DNA of 64,000 nt. Source: Cloeon dipterum (taxonomy: Eukaryota; Arthropoda; Insecta; Ephemeroptera; Baetidae). The position numbers were made by a program, and so were the translations under genes. This document shows positions 23,102 through 32,694 of this stretch, in pieces (position 1 is the stretch's first letter; the number at the start of each line of letters is the position of its first letter). The DNA lies in the NCBI RefSeq assembly GCF_949628265.1, contig NC_088786.1:28665681-28729680 (forward strand), written 5' to 3'. The notes under the pieces were generated by a model, which saw only the letters and a list, made by a program, of their open reading frames with translations, ran no database searches and was not told the DNA's origin.

Positions 23102-23878
23102 TTATCTCTTCCGCTCATACTTCCATTTATAAATTGGCGCCGACGTGCTAGTTCCCCCGGCAATTTTCACAGGCTTGTTGTCGCCAGACTTTAAAAGCTG
23201 GGCTTTAATCAACAGTTTTTGTTCCACCACACTCAGCTGACGCTCCCTTTCAGCTCTCCTGGAGAGTTCCTGGTATCGCTTCTGCCTCTCTTTGGCCAAA
23301 ACCAATGCGTCATTCACACCGACCACTGGCAGCTTCTTTGACTTCAGGTCACTCAATTTTGGTCTGTTGGTTTTTCGGTTGATCAAATCTGGATGGGTAT
23401 CAAGTTTGGCGGCCAAGTCAAAGCAATGCGCGTCCTTCCTTTTCTCAATGAAGAAAAGGTGTCTGTTTTTGGTTTTTTCAGCAACGTCAATCATGTGAAG
23501 TTCAGACTGAAGTCTCTTCAGCTTGTTTCGCTCAGCAACCCTTTTCAAGCAAACATATCGAGAATCTTGCGAGTTCATAATCTTTTCTTGAACAGCTAAA
23601 TTCACGTCATCCAGTGGCTTTTCAACCTCAACGTGAACAAAACCCTTCTCATCGTCCAGCTTAGAGTTGATCATGTGGTGGTAAAACTCATCTGGATTAC
23701 GATCCAAAGCTTTCTTCCGGAGCGCCTTCAAAGTGGCCTGTTTTTCATGAAAATCAGACGCTCTTTTCTTGTAGTCTTTCTTCTTTTCTAAAATGCCAAG
23801 GTGCTGTCGTTCAGCAGGCTGATGTCGTTCCCTGTGCGTTCGCTGATTCGCCTTCGATGCATTTTTCCAAGACGACAT
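23102..23878 (-). CDS. UTP11: UTP11-like U3 snoRNP / small-subunit processome protein
   Basis: This single-exon gene encodes 258 residues, close to the usual ~250. UTP11 is a nucleolar component of the SSU processome, needed for early 18S pre-rRNA cleavage. The N-terminus SSWKNASKANQRTHRERHQP, then LGILEKKKDYKKRASDFH and DRNPDEFYHHMINSKL, are family signatures. The rest is highly charged and helical (RNKLKRLQSELHMI, LSRRAERERQLSVVEQKLL), and the C-terminus is PIYKWKYERKR. I chose the ATG at 23878, which gives the usual Met-Ser-Ser-Trp start. An in-frame ATG three codons upstream (23887) would add only MVI. Convergent with MCC, with a very short 3' UTR. Confidence 0.95.
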   Translation of the reverse strand: MSSWKNASKANQRTHRERHQPAERQHLGILEKKKDYKKRASDFHEKQATLKALRKKALDRNPDEFYHHMINSKLDDEKGFVHVEVEKPLDDVNLAVQEKIMNSQDSRYVCLKRVAERNKLKRLQSELHMIDVAEKTKNRHLFFIEKRKDAHCFDLAAKLDTHPDLINRKTNRPKLSDLKSKKLPVVGVNDALVLAKERQKRYQELSRRAERERQLSVVEQKLLIKAQLLKSGDNKPVKIAGGTSTSAPIYKWKYERKR

Positions 23879-24616
23879 TATGACCACTGCAATGGAAAAG
23901 TGATATTTATTTTTTAAGAATCGGGGAATATATAGTGTGAGCTTTCAAAGCTACCTTATTAAGTCCAGGGAAATAGATCAAACCAAATGAATTGTTTAAT
24001 CGTAGAGTAAGTTCAAAGCAAAGATGAATGCACACACGTGAACCATGTGGATGTAAACAATAACCTGACGACTGGCGACTTGGCGAGACGAGTCCAAGTT
24101 TTGAGGGGTGTGTCTGACTTTAACTTCAGTGACATCCAGGTGACATCTAGCGGATATTTCGTTTGACGGCGCGAACTGGACGGGATAGGCGGCTAGCAGC
24201 TAGCCAAGAAAATGTTTCCATTTCCAAAATTTATATTCTACTCATTCAACCAGGTCGTATTATTTTAGCATTGCAATTAATACGCAACAGATCATTTGCG
24301 TTTAAAATGTTAATCAGTGTCCTGGCTTTATCAATTATATTGTAAGGACGTAGAGTTTAAAATATACAAATATTCAATTTTATCAAGGTTTTAACCAAAA
24401 ATATTTTATTTGAAGTTTACAAAACGCTTCAATTTCCACAATAGCCATGTAAATATTTGATCACAATTTTCCATCGTTAACAATAAGTATATTTCATATA
24501 GAAAATTTAAGTAAAAATGATAAGTTGTTTGATCGTTGTAATCATGCTGAAAAAAATACCAAGAAATACGAAAATACTGTTCTAGTTTTGAAATGAAGAC
24601 TGACATCGCGTAGTTA
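23879..24616. other. Intergenic region between UTP11 and rtet
   Basis: The ~250 bases upstream of UTP11 should hold its promoter. The remainder is AT-rich and probably includes the rtet 3' UTR. No coding exon was found. Confidence 0.4.
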
Positions 24617-27009
24617 TCATTTGGCTTTCTTAATCAGGTACCAAGGAATTGTCAAAAGACAAGCTCCAAATATGTAGGTAAATGATGATCCCACACTCCA
24701 ATAGGCTGAAAGTATATAATATATATTTAACAACGCATTAGTGATTAACATAATTATAAGATTGTGTTGAAAAATTCAACGATTAATCTATAATGATAAA
24801 TTTTGAACCCTGCAAAATACTTTGTAATACTCATAATGACTGAAATTTTGTCAAGGTGTATAAGTCTGTCAGTCAATCAACAGAAGAATATACATTTAAT
24901 TTAACTAATTTAATATCACCTCACATAATCTTTTGTTCAAATGCTAAGTTTTAATTATATTAGTTTTATAGTACCTGTTGATGCAATAACTGGTCCCAAA
25001 GCTCTAGCCAGAGCTCCTAATGATCTCAATATTCCCATTACTTTTCCTTTCTGATCATGACTTCCGTATTGAGCAGCCAGAGTTGACATGCAGGGTACAA
25101 CAAATGCAGTTGCTAAAACATTCAATATTATAATATCAAGCTGAAATGACTATGCTCATCTCACAAGCAGCAAAGAGGAAGAGTCCTATGTAAAGAAAAA
25201 CCTGTCTGTATGGCAGGCTTGGAGATGCAGCCAGACCGACAAATTGGAAGGATGGAACAGTCAACAAGAGACCCTGAAATATTAAAGTTAAGGATATCAT
25301 AATTTACGTTAATTAGCAACGCACCAGTCGAGCGGCCCAGTGAGTTTTCTCTTCTGGAATCCTCCTTACGTAACCACCTTGCAAAACAGCCATAGTAATT
25401 CCAATAAATGCAAACATCTTTCCTTGCTGCATCGGTGTATATCCAAATGCGTGATAGGTTAAGAATGTGAGAGTGAACTCCAACCCGGAGTAGAGGAAGA
25501 GGTAAAGGAAGTATGTTAGTCCAATGCGTCTGAGACGATTTTGACCTGAAAAAATGGTTGGCAATTTAATATATTATTTAAACTTTTGATTGCTTCTAGG
25601 AGGCGTGCAGTTTTTTACCTGGGATAATCATTTTGAAATAAAGAGTTCAAATTTGATTACTAAAAAATTACATTTCATAATTTTTCCACAAAACAAGAAA
25701 CTTTTATGAAACGTGAGCTAAAAAATTTAACTGCATCACTTTGCATGTTTATAGCATGATGAATACAATAACCTGCCTCCAGGTAAAAAAAATTAACTAA
25801 GTCTTTTCTCAAGCTCAAAGTATAAAAAACACTCACTCTGCTTGTCCAAGTTGCTAACTGCGCTGAACTTGAACAAATCAATCACATTGATGTAAGCAAA
25901 CGCTTGAGAAACGCTTGAAGCCACGCTCTTGGCTCGTTTTCCCTGAAAAAAAAAACACAAGAAAATAATTTTAACAACCTAAAACTTTTAAGTGCAAATT
26001 TTTCACCTCTGGCAGGGTCTCCTTAAATGCAACAGCCACAAATAAGACATCAGCCAGAGCTAGTGCCAAAGCCAATGATGCCGGCACCACAAACCAAGTT
26101 TGGCTCTCTTGCGTGTACGACCACTGAGCAAACAGGGCGCCAATCAAAGGGCCCAAAACAAATCCAACTGAAAAGGCGATTCCAACAAAAGCCTGAAAAT
26201 AACATATATATATCAGTAAAAAAGAATTACTAGTAGTATAAAGTACAGAAACCAACCATTCCTTTGCCCCTTGTTGCGCTATTGGACACATCTGCTATCA
26301 CAGCAAGGAAAAGACTGACGTTTCCTTTGCTGAGTCCACCAACTATTCTAGCCAAAACGAATACTGCAAAATTGGTCGATATGGCCCATAATACATATGA
26401 TGAAGATATGCCAATCTGAAATTAACACGTTTCAAAATTTGTAAACATCTGATTCCCTTCAAACATTACTAGTGAAATGAGAATAGCTGGCTTGCGTCCA
26501 AAACGATCAGAAAAAGCACCCATGATTGGCGAAGCAACGAATTGCAAAAAAGAAAATAATGAGCCTAGAAATCCTGAAAAATCAACCAAAAAAAATCATG
26601 AGACAACTGTGAAATTCTAAGTGCCCAGAAATTAAATACCTCCAAATAGGACGGAATTGTACCGATCCGGCACTCCAAGTATCTGTTGAAAATATTCCAC
26701 CTTGTTCAAAAGCCACTGGAAAAGTCCACTGTCGTCTTTACTACGGTAAAGTTCCATCAGAGCTGGCAGAAGAGGTAGGATCATGGTGAAGGCCAGAAGA
26801 TCAAGCAGGAGCGAAATAAAAACAATGAACACCATGGGATGAGATTTTTCTTTCGCACTGCTAGGGGTGGGCTCTTTGCTTGCTGTCCCATTCGTTTTGA
26901 CAGGTGTTCCATTTTTTCCTGGACTTCCTTTTAGTTTCCCATCAACGCTATCAACTTCTTTTTCCTGCTCACTCTGCGCCAGCCTGGCTGATCTCCGTGT
27001 TACGACCAT
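24617..27009 (-). CDS. rtet: MFSD10 / rtet (tetracycline-resistance-like) MFS transporter
   Basis: Nine exons on the minus strand (27009-26640, 26573-26470, 26415-26257, 26192-26007, 25942-25837, 25545-25325, 25273-25165, 25112-24975, 24705-24617) encode 493 residues. This is a 12-helix major facilitator of the MFSD10/TETRAN branch, an organic-anion exporter-like membrane protein related to bacterial TetA; Drosophila calls it rtet. A charged cytosolic N-tail (~58 residues, VVTRRSARLAQSEQ) precedes helix 1 (MVFIVFISLLLDLLAFTMIL). The MFS motif A is GAFSDRFGRKPAI in the helix 2-3 loop. A second motif-A-like site, GYVRRIPEEK, opens the C-terminal half, and MGILRSLGALARALGPVIA matches the usual helix-11 signature. 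The protein ends LIKKAK, a possible dilysine-like tail. All phases agree and no helix appears lost. Confidence 0.94.
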
Positions 27010-27746
27010 TTTTCAGTCTGAAATCAGGTAAATTGAGAGAAATCCACGTGATGCACACATTCATATTGCTGATATTTAATGAGATAAGGACCGGTTCTGA
27101 ACAATTTAGAATTTTGATAACACAAACCGGGAAATTTGTTCTTGAACTAATCTCAATTAAAACGTTGAACTCACCAGTGCCGGAAACAATCGTCGAGATC
27201 GATGCAGCTTCAGAGTCCTAAAGCTTTCATGCCACTTGCTTTCTCTTTCCTCTCTCCCATCCGAAGTTCATTACCAAGTTAACAATAAAAATAGTGGAAA
27301 CCCTGTCAATGAAATATAGGGCAACAGCCTCTGGGTCTTCTGGGCGTATTTTGGTTCCGTGCGGCCCTCTACAGCCAGCCACAGGAATTTCACTGAAGCC
27401 TGTCTGAGTGGGCGGAGCTTAAGGGTCCACTTCCTTCACATCAAATAGTGTTCTAGTTTTTAAATATTGAAATTGGTATTGTTATTGTTAGTTTTATCTT
27501 GCCGTGATTATAATATTAAATTGAGGTGGATTTATCGCAAACCATTATTTTAAAATTGAAAAAGCTAGGCTTGTGTGCATTTTCCAACATTAATTTATAT
27601 GGACATGCAGAGATATACAATGAAAGCAATACACTTCATCAGCCTGCATTGCCTCAGAAACAACTTAATAAAATGCATATAAGCATGTTCTGTAAAATCA
27701 GGTATTACAATATTATAGGTTTGAATCATTTAAATTAAAAATTTAT
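27010..27746. other. Upstream region of rtet and 3' flank of the next gene
   Basis: This is noncoding. The first ~300 bases should contain the rtet promoter and 5' UTR (a GC-richer patch lies around 27330-27430). The rest is AT-rich and likely 3' UTR of the gene ending at 27747. Confidence 0.4.
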
Positions 27747-29432
27747 TCATATCTGTTGAACAGGACCGTAGACAGCGAGTCCATTCACCACCAGAGTATT
27801 GTCATTTTCATTCTTGATGTTAATATGCACTACCTTGACCTTTGAGGGCATGTTCTACATATTTCACAGCAATCAATTAAAGTAATAACGAATAAAAAGT
27901 ATATTTCCTTACTTCAATGGGAAACTGAAAAAGGCATCCAGTTTTGGGAATTGTTCGACTGAACCATTCGTTTTGTACCTGTTAAGAAACATTCTTATAT
28001 GTACTTTCCTTTCAAAAAAATATTTGTAAATTTATTACCTCAACAGAGATATGAGTGGGCCGGCCTGATACATCTCTGGGAAGAGCTAATGCAATTAGGC
28101 TGATTTGTTTGGCATCAAGAAACGAAATTTTGACCATTAAGTTTTTGGTAGAGAAAACAATAGGTTGCAACTTTACTCTCTAAGGTAATGAATACATAGT
28201 TGTAAATCATAATTTATTAGTGAAGTTGCAATAAGAAATGACAAAAGGGCAAACCTGTTCATGTTTCAAGATTTGAGAGCTATCTTCGGCAATTTTAAAC
28301 AAAGGTAATTCCCAGCTGAAGTTTGCGAACCGAAGCTTGAACACGCCAGCAAATTTAGGTTCTGTGTCTACAACTGCCCCTTTTGATGAAAGGGCATGGT
28401 TCTCTAGAGGAATAATTTTCCTTGAAGATTGGTCTCGCCAGAGTCCTGCAAAGACAAACATTGTCATAACGTTTATAAAAAGATCTCTAAAAATCAAAGA
28501 AATTATTTTGCTGAGTAAATAATTATCAAATATATTATTTAGTCATGTGTATGTATATATGTGTTCTTACTGTAATTGGGTAGATCTTTGAAGCCACTTT
28601 TCTCACTTTGGTAAAGCGACTCTAAGAATACGTCATTACCTATAAATTTTTAATACATATCATAGATATTATATTAACCATGTATTCATTTAATAAATAC
28701 AATAGAACAAAATTTATGATTTCACAACCAACAAAATTTTGTACTTAAGTAAATTAAGGATAAAAAATAACATCTTACTGAAATGTATCTATGTACATAT
28801 TATAAAAAATGGAAAAATTACAGTTTACATAATGCCAGGTTACACATCTCGCCGGTTTTTTTTTTTTGCTCTTTTTATCCCTGTCCGAGGACCGGAGGAC
28901 CGGGAAGGGCGCGCACTGCACTAGCACGAATGCTGAAACCCGGGTCCCAATAACACCGCGAACGGATAACATGGGCGCACCAGGCCGCACAGGGACCCAG
29001 CCCACTCAAGGGCCACTTGCCTCCGCACCGAGGACTGCATTGAAACGCTAGACATTTGTCCCGTGAAGCCAAATCACGCATGCTGGAAAGGTGCAAACCA
29101 GCAAGTAGCGAGTCGGCGCCGGTTCTTATGAGAAAAAAGTATATGTATGTATGTACATATGTATGGGTGGCGAAAACTAGTCAGCGGCAAAAAATGTAAT
29201 TTATCCATTATACAAACATGATAAATAGATACAGATTAATAATTATGTAATAAATTTGATAAATAATTGCTATTGTGTCAAATTATGTACATATTCTAAC
29301 AATGCATCATACATACATACCCAACATCATTTCATCCACCTCCTTTTCTGCATTTTCTGATGGATCAATTCCATAGAAAATGTAAATGAGGAATACGTAG
29401 AAAACGATGTATTTTAGAGCACGGGAAATCAT
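27747..29432 (-). CDS. Unrecognised membrane-anchored protein with a beta-rich lumenal or extracellular domain
   Basis: Six exons join in frame on the minus strand: 29432-29321, 28639-28571, 28445-28255, 28179-28039, 27978-27913 and 27854-27747, giving 228 residues. I do not recognise the family. The N-terminus MISRALKYIVFYVFLIYIFYG is a signal peptide or type II anchor. A short acidic stretch (SENAEKEVDEMM) follows. The remaining ~170 residues have alternating hydrophobic segments without further membrane helices (AGVFKLRFANFSWELPLFKI, MVKISFLDAKQISLIALALP, SKVKVVHINIKNENDN), which suggests a beta-sandwich domain outside the cytosol, with N-glycosylation sequons such as NFS. Exon 1 and 2 are separated by a 681-nt intron that carries a truncated SINE. 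All junction phases fit, which supports a real gene. Divergent from SNAPIN. Confidence 0.65.
28856..29123 (-). mobile_element. SINE, 5'-truncated copy 1, in an intron
   Basis: The poly(A) tail reads as a T-run at 28856-28867 and the body continues to about 29123, so the element points to the left. Its body is nearly identical to the 3' part of the SINE at 32286-32694, including GGCTGGGTCCCTGTGCGGCC and ATGTTATCCGTTCGCGGTG on the element strand. Relative to that copy it has about 23 extra bases after the CGTGATTTGG block and an 8-base duplication close to the tail (GGTCCTCC). It lies in the first intron of the gene at 27747-29432. No clean target-site duplication is visible. Confidence 0.85.
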
Positions 29433-30036
29433 TATTTTACGGATTAACCCTCATCTACAGTGTGTCTTTTGGATTGGAGGGAAGATTAAAGTGAGATGTG
29501 AGAAATGAATGCGCGCTTTTTCCAAGCAAAAATAATTGTTTGTCTCATACCTCATACCGGTTAAATTTTTTTAACTAACTTTTTCATTTTTTTCATCCAC
29601 TTCATAGTGAAATATCGGAAATTAATGAATGGGGAATTTACACTACATATGTATGATAAAATTACAGTTTTCGCCACCGAGTTACACTTTTTACCACCCG
29701 TATGTACTTTAGTATGGGATTCTCACTAATTGTAAGGAACGAAAAAGAACTGGCGATAGATGTGTAACTCGGCGGAAACGGTCTCTCTTTCACAAGGAAG
29801 ATACATCAATCTTTAAATATCTTAAAATATGAAAAAATTGTGTCATCAATCCTCAATTCTAATAAAAAAACTACCGGCAATTTCATGTACACGCGTGAAA
29901 TTGAAGATAACCGGTTTACGTTATGTATCAAGCTTCATAAATTAACCTTTTATGAGAACACATGATGGTCACGCCCCTTTTGCATCGCAAACAACAGACT
30001 GATCGAGTGAACCTGGAGTGAAGCGAGTGAACATCG
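29433..30036. promoter_or_regulatory. Intergenic region between divergent membrane-protein gene and SNAPIN
   Basis: Two divergent start codons are 604 bp apart, so both promoters lie here. The interval also contains inverted copies of a degenerate motif around GTGTAACTCGG (29665-29695 on the minus strand and 29757-29783 on the plus strand). Confidence 0.45.
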
Positions 30037-30828
30037 ATGGACGGCGACACGGAGAGCACAAACACGTCTATCGAGGACAAAACCGAGGACTTCTGCGACA
30101 ACCCTACGCGGGATGCATTGACAGAAGGCCTCATGTGTTTGCTGAAGCCCACAATCGACCAGCTCGATGAACGAGTGCGGGCCACCAGGTAAATAAAAAT
30201 GAAAATTCCGGCTGTCGTCTGTATGCGGATGACCGCGCTTGACCCCTTTGGTCGATCGACTTTTTGCTATCTCTGTCACGAAATATGACAAGCAAATTGT
30301 GTTTTAGAATCAGCCAGATTGAACTTAAGCAGCAAATCGATGGTTTGGCGGAAGAGATTAAGAGGATTTCTGACGAGCAGCAGTGCCCATTGGACTTGGA
30401 AAATTACGTCAAAAAGCTTCTGAATGCGAAAAGGCGAATCACGGTTGTCAGCAACATCCTCCAAGTCGCACAGGTTCATTTTTCATATTTGCTTCCCTTA
30501 AATGATAATATTTTCCGCAATCTCACCTTAGCACTATAATCTTGAAGGCAACGCATACTAAAACTTAAAATAAAAGAGCCTGTTTTTTGTTAGATGAGTG
30601 CAAATTTTGTCATTCAGATGTAAGATTTTACTCCCACACTTCTGATTTTTTTATATGAAATAAAATTTTGAATTTTAGGAGAGACTGAACAAGGTGCACC
30701 AGCTAATCGAGAGAGAGTCTGCAAGGAGAAAAGCGCTGACAGAGCCGTCTCCAGTGACAAGTCCAAGCACAGTCGCTGGTGAGTTGAATCCTTCAATCCA
30801 GCAGAAAGATGGAGATCCTTTGCACTAG
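30037..30828 (+). CDS. SNAPIN: SNAPIN (BLOC-1 / BORC subunit)
   Basis: Three exons (30037-30188, 30308-30473, 30679-30828) encode 155 residues. Snapin is a small coiled-coil protein of the BLOC-1 and BORC complexes, which govern biogenesis of lysosome-related organelles, lysosome positioning and synaptic-vesicle release through SNAP-25. Conserved blocks are TRDALTEGLMCLLKPTIDQL, RISQIELKQQIDGLAEEI, PLDLENYVKKLLNAKRRITV and SNILQVAQERLNKV, all within predicted helices and in the order found in human snapin. The N-terminal ~25 residues are acidic and variable. After TVAG the frame runs on through a good-looking donor (GTGAGT at 30780) for another 16 residues to TAG at 30826-30828. Splicing there to an unseen exon would change only the C-terminus. 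A poly(A) signal lies at 31306-31311. Confidence 0.94.
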
Positions 30829-31318
30829 TCTGTCATTTCACATCTACAACTCAGCCGAAGACACGTTATTCCCTACAAATGGACTTGGAGTAAAAGTCAA
30901 TTTGCCTACAATTCTTTGCGCTTCTGGGCTGGTTTACATTTTGTAGCTGCGTTCCTGAAAGTAATTTGCCTGCCCGCTCATTTTGAGGGTTGAACTGAGA
31001 TTTCTGGATCGCCAGCAGCTGAGAGACTGTGTAATTTAGATGGTTTTTCCGCCTGAAGCAATCTCATGGTTACTCCTATCAAATTTCCATTCCTCGTTCC
31101 AGCATCAAACAAATATTTTTGAAGTACAGACTTGTGTGTAGCAACTTGAACATTTTTTTAGCATCAATGTAAGTTTTTGTTATTTAATTTTTCTATGCCT
31201 TCATTTTTCCCCACATGTTAAATCATGTGAAGTAGTTGCTCTAATAGTTCATAGTTGACTTGAATCTTGATTTTAAAAGGGTACACTGAAACTCACTATA
31301 AGAACAATAAACTTTATT
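30829..31318. terminator. SNAPIN 3' UTR and convergent poly(A) signals
   Basis: This is noncoding and AT-rich. AATAAA at 31306-31311 (plus) is the likely SNAPIN signal. TTTATT at 31313-31318 reads as AATAAA on the minus strand and starts directly after the stop codon of the small gene at 31319-31540. The two signals are one base apart. Confidence 0.55.
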
Positions 31319-31540
31319 TCACGGATGTATAGGATCAGACTTCATCTGTGTCGTCTCTGCAAAATTTTCTTTGGCAAAATCGTTAAAAGCAACCACTTCA
31401 AATTTTGAAAGAGTTGGCGCACATGTCTCTATGCCAGGCGTCCTTTGTAAGAGGCGACTTCTCCTCTTAGAGAAAATGGGCAGTTCTTCCAGTTGTGATG
31501 TAGTGCGAGCTGGACTTGAGAGACTGGATTCAAAGCGCAT
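31319..31540 (-). CDS. Probable small protein of 73 residues, not recognised
   Basis: A 73-residue open frame starts at an ATG in a very good insect context (AAAACAAAATGCG) and stops right before an AATAAA on the same strand. It is clearly richer in GC than its flanks. The composition is basic and serine-rich: MRFESSLSSPARTTSQLEEL, then FSKRRSRLLQRTPGIE and a more acidic/hydrophobic part (FEVVAFNDFAKENFAE). It has no signal peptide or membrane helix. The RRSRLLQRTP stretch resembles a phosphorylation or docking motif of small cell-cycle proteins, but I cannot assign a family. It could also be the last exon of a longer gene whose upstream exons I did not find. Confidence 0.45.
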   Translation of the reverse strand: MRFESSLSSPARTTSQLEELPIFSKRRSRLLQRTPGIETCAPTLSKFEVVAFNDFAKENFAETTQMKSDPIHP

Positions 31541-32285
31541 TTTGTTTTATTATTTTTTAAAAAGGAAGTCCGCAGCAATACAATAATAGAATGTATAGTT
31601 TAATTTGATAATGTTTTGTAAATAGACACATGTGTTAACACTATTTTATAAATTAATTGGGAAAAGACCAAATCATTCTTCTATGTGAAATATTATGTGA
31701 TCTCAAATTGGGAAAGTGAACGCAATACATGACTAATAACTACTATCTTATAAAATGTATTTTATTTTTATGACCCTCATATATGTCCCGATATCATCTT
31801 TTTATTTTCAAATCAATTAACATTAGTTAGTATTGAACTGGCTTTGAATAAATAAAAAATTTAACTTAATTTCAAGCTAAAGATTATAAAAAAAACCTCG
31901 GGTAAGCGATGTAGAAACGCTCTTTTGGTGTTGTGTTATGGATTTCCACCCTTGAAGTTATATCTACATGACATGTTAGGACAAGACGTTAAACACAATA
32001 TTATGCTATATTTTTGTACAATTTATATTATTTCTACTTTCAACAAAAGTCTTGACCGAAAAATACGTATCCTTGTTGAATTCGTATGCAAATGTTTCCA
32101 TGGCTCAATTAGAAATCTAGGGACTAGTCCTTATAGATGTCAACAAATAATTATGAAACCATTATTAATTCAAGACTTTAATTTATGAGAAGCGATGTAA
32201 CTTCTCTTACCTGTTAAAAGGTAGAGAAACTAAAATTATAATTAGATGATTAATTAGATTAATTAGAGATAATTAGAGATAAAAA
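31541..32285. other. AT-rich intergenic DNA
   Basis: No gene is evident. This stretch is strongly AT-rich and lies between the small 73-codon ORF and the long SINE copy. Its open frames are short and composed of Lys/Asn/Ile/Phe-type codons expected by chance. Confidence 0.4.
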
Positions 32286-32694
32286 CCAGCCCGTTGGCTC
32301 GCATTGTTAAGGCACTCTCAGGAGTGTCAAAGCAATGAGAGGTATTTGAGCAGTTGGGAGATCTAATACTGGCTACCCAATGTCAGAAATGGCAAAAAGT
32401 GGTTAGTTTAGTGACTCGAATTGCTCAAATTGCTCAACGGGCTGGGAGGCGCACCGGCGCTGACTCGCTACTTGCTGGTTTGCACCTTTCCAGCATGCGT
32501 GATTTGGCGTTTCAATGCGGTCCTCGGTGCGGAGGCAAGTGGCCCTTGAGTGGGCTGGGTCCCTGTGCGGCCTGGTGCGCCCATGTTATCCGTTCGCGGT
32601 GTTATTGGGACCCGGGTTTCAGCATTCGTGCTAGTGCAGTGCGCGCCCTTCCCGGTCCTCGGACAGGGATAAAAAGAGCAAAAAAAAAAAAAAA
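32286..32694 (+). mobile_element. SINE, longer copy 2, with poly(A) tail
   Basis: The element ends in an A-run at 32680-32694. From 32453 it shares its sequence with the reversed copy at 28856-29123. The head upstream (from about 32286, AGCCCGTTGGCTCGCATTGT then TAAGGCACTC) looks like a tRNA-type box A region, and GGTATTTGAGC may be a decayed box B. It is therefore probably a tRNA-derived SINE moved by LINE machinery. The exact 5' end is uncertain. The open frame of 117 codons through it is not a gene. Confidence 0.75.

Noticed and set aside
28875-29096. Frames matching the 32.5-kb region
   Set aside because: Both belong to the SINE and are not genes.
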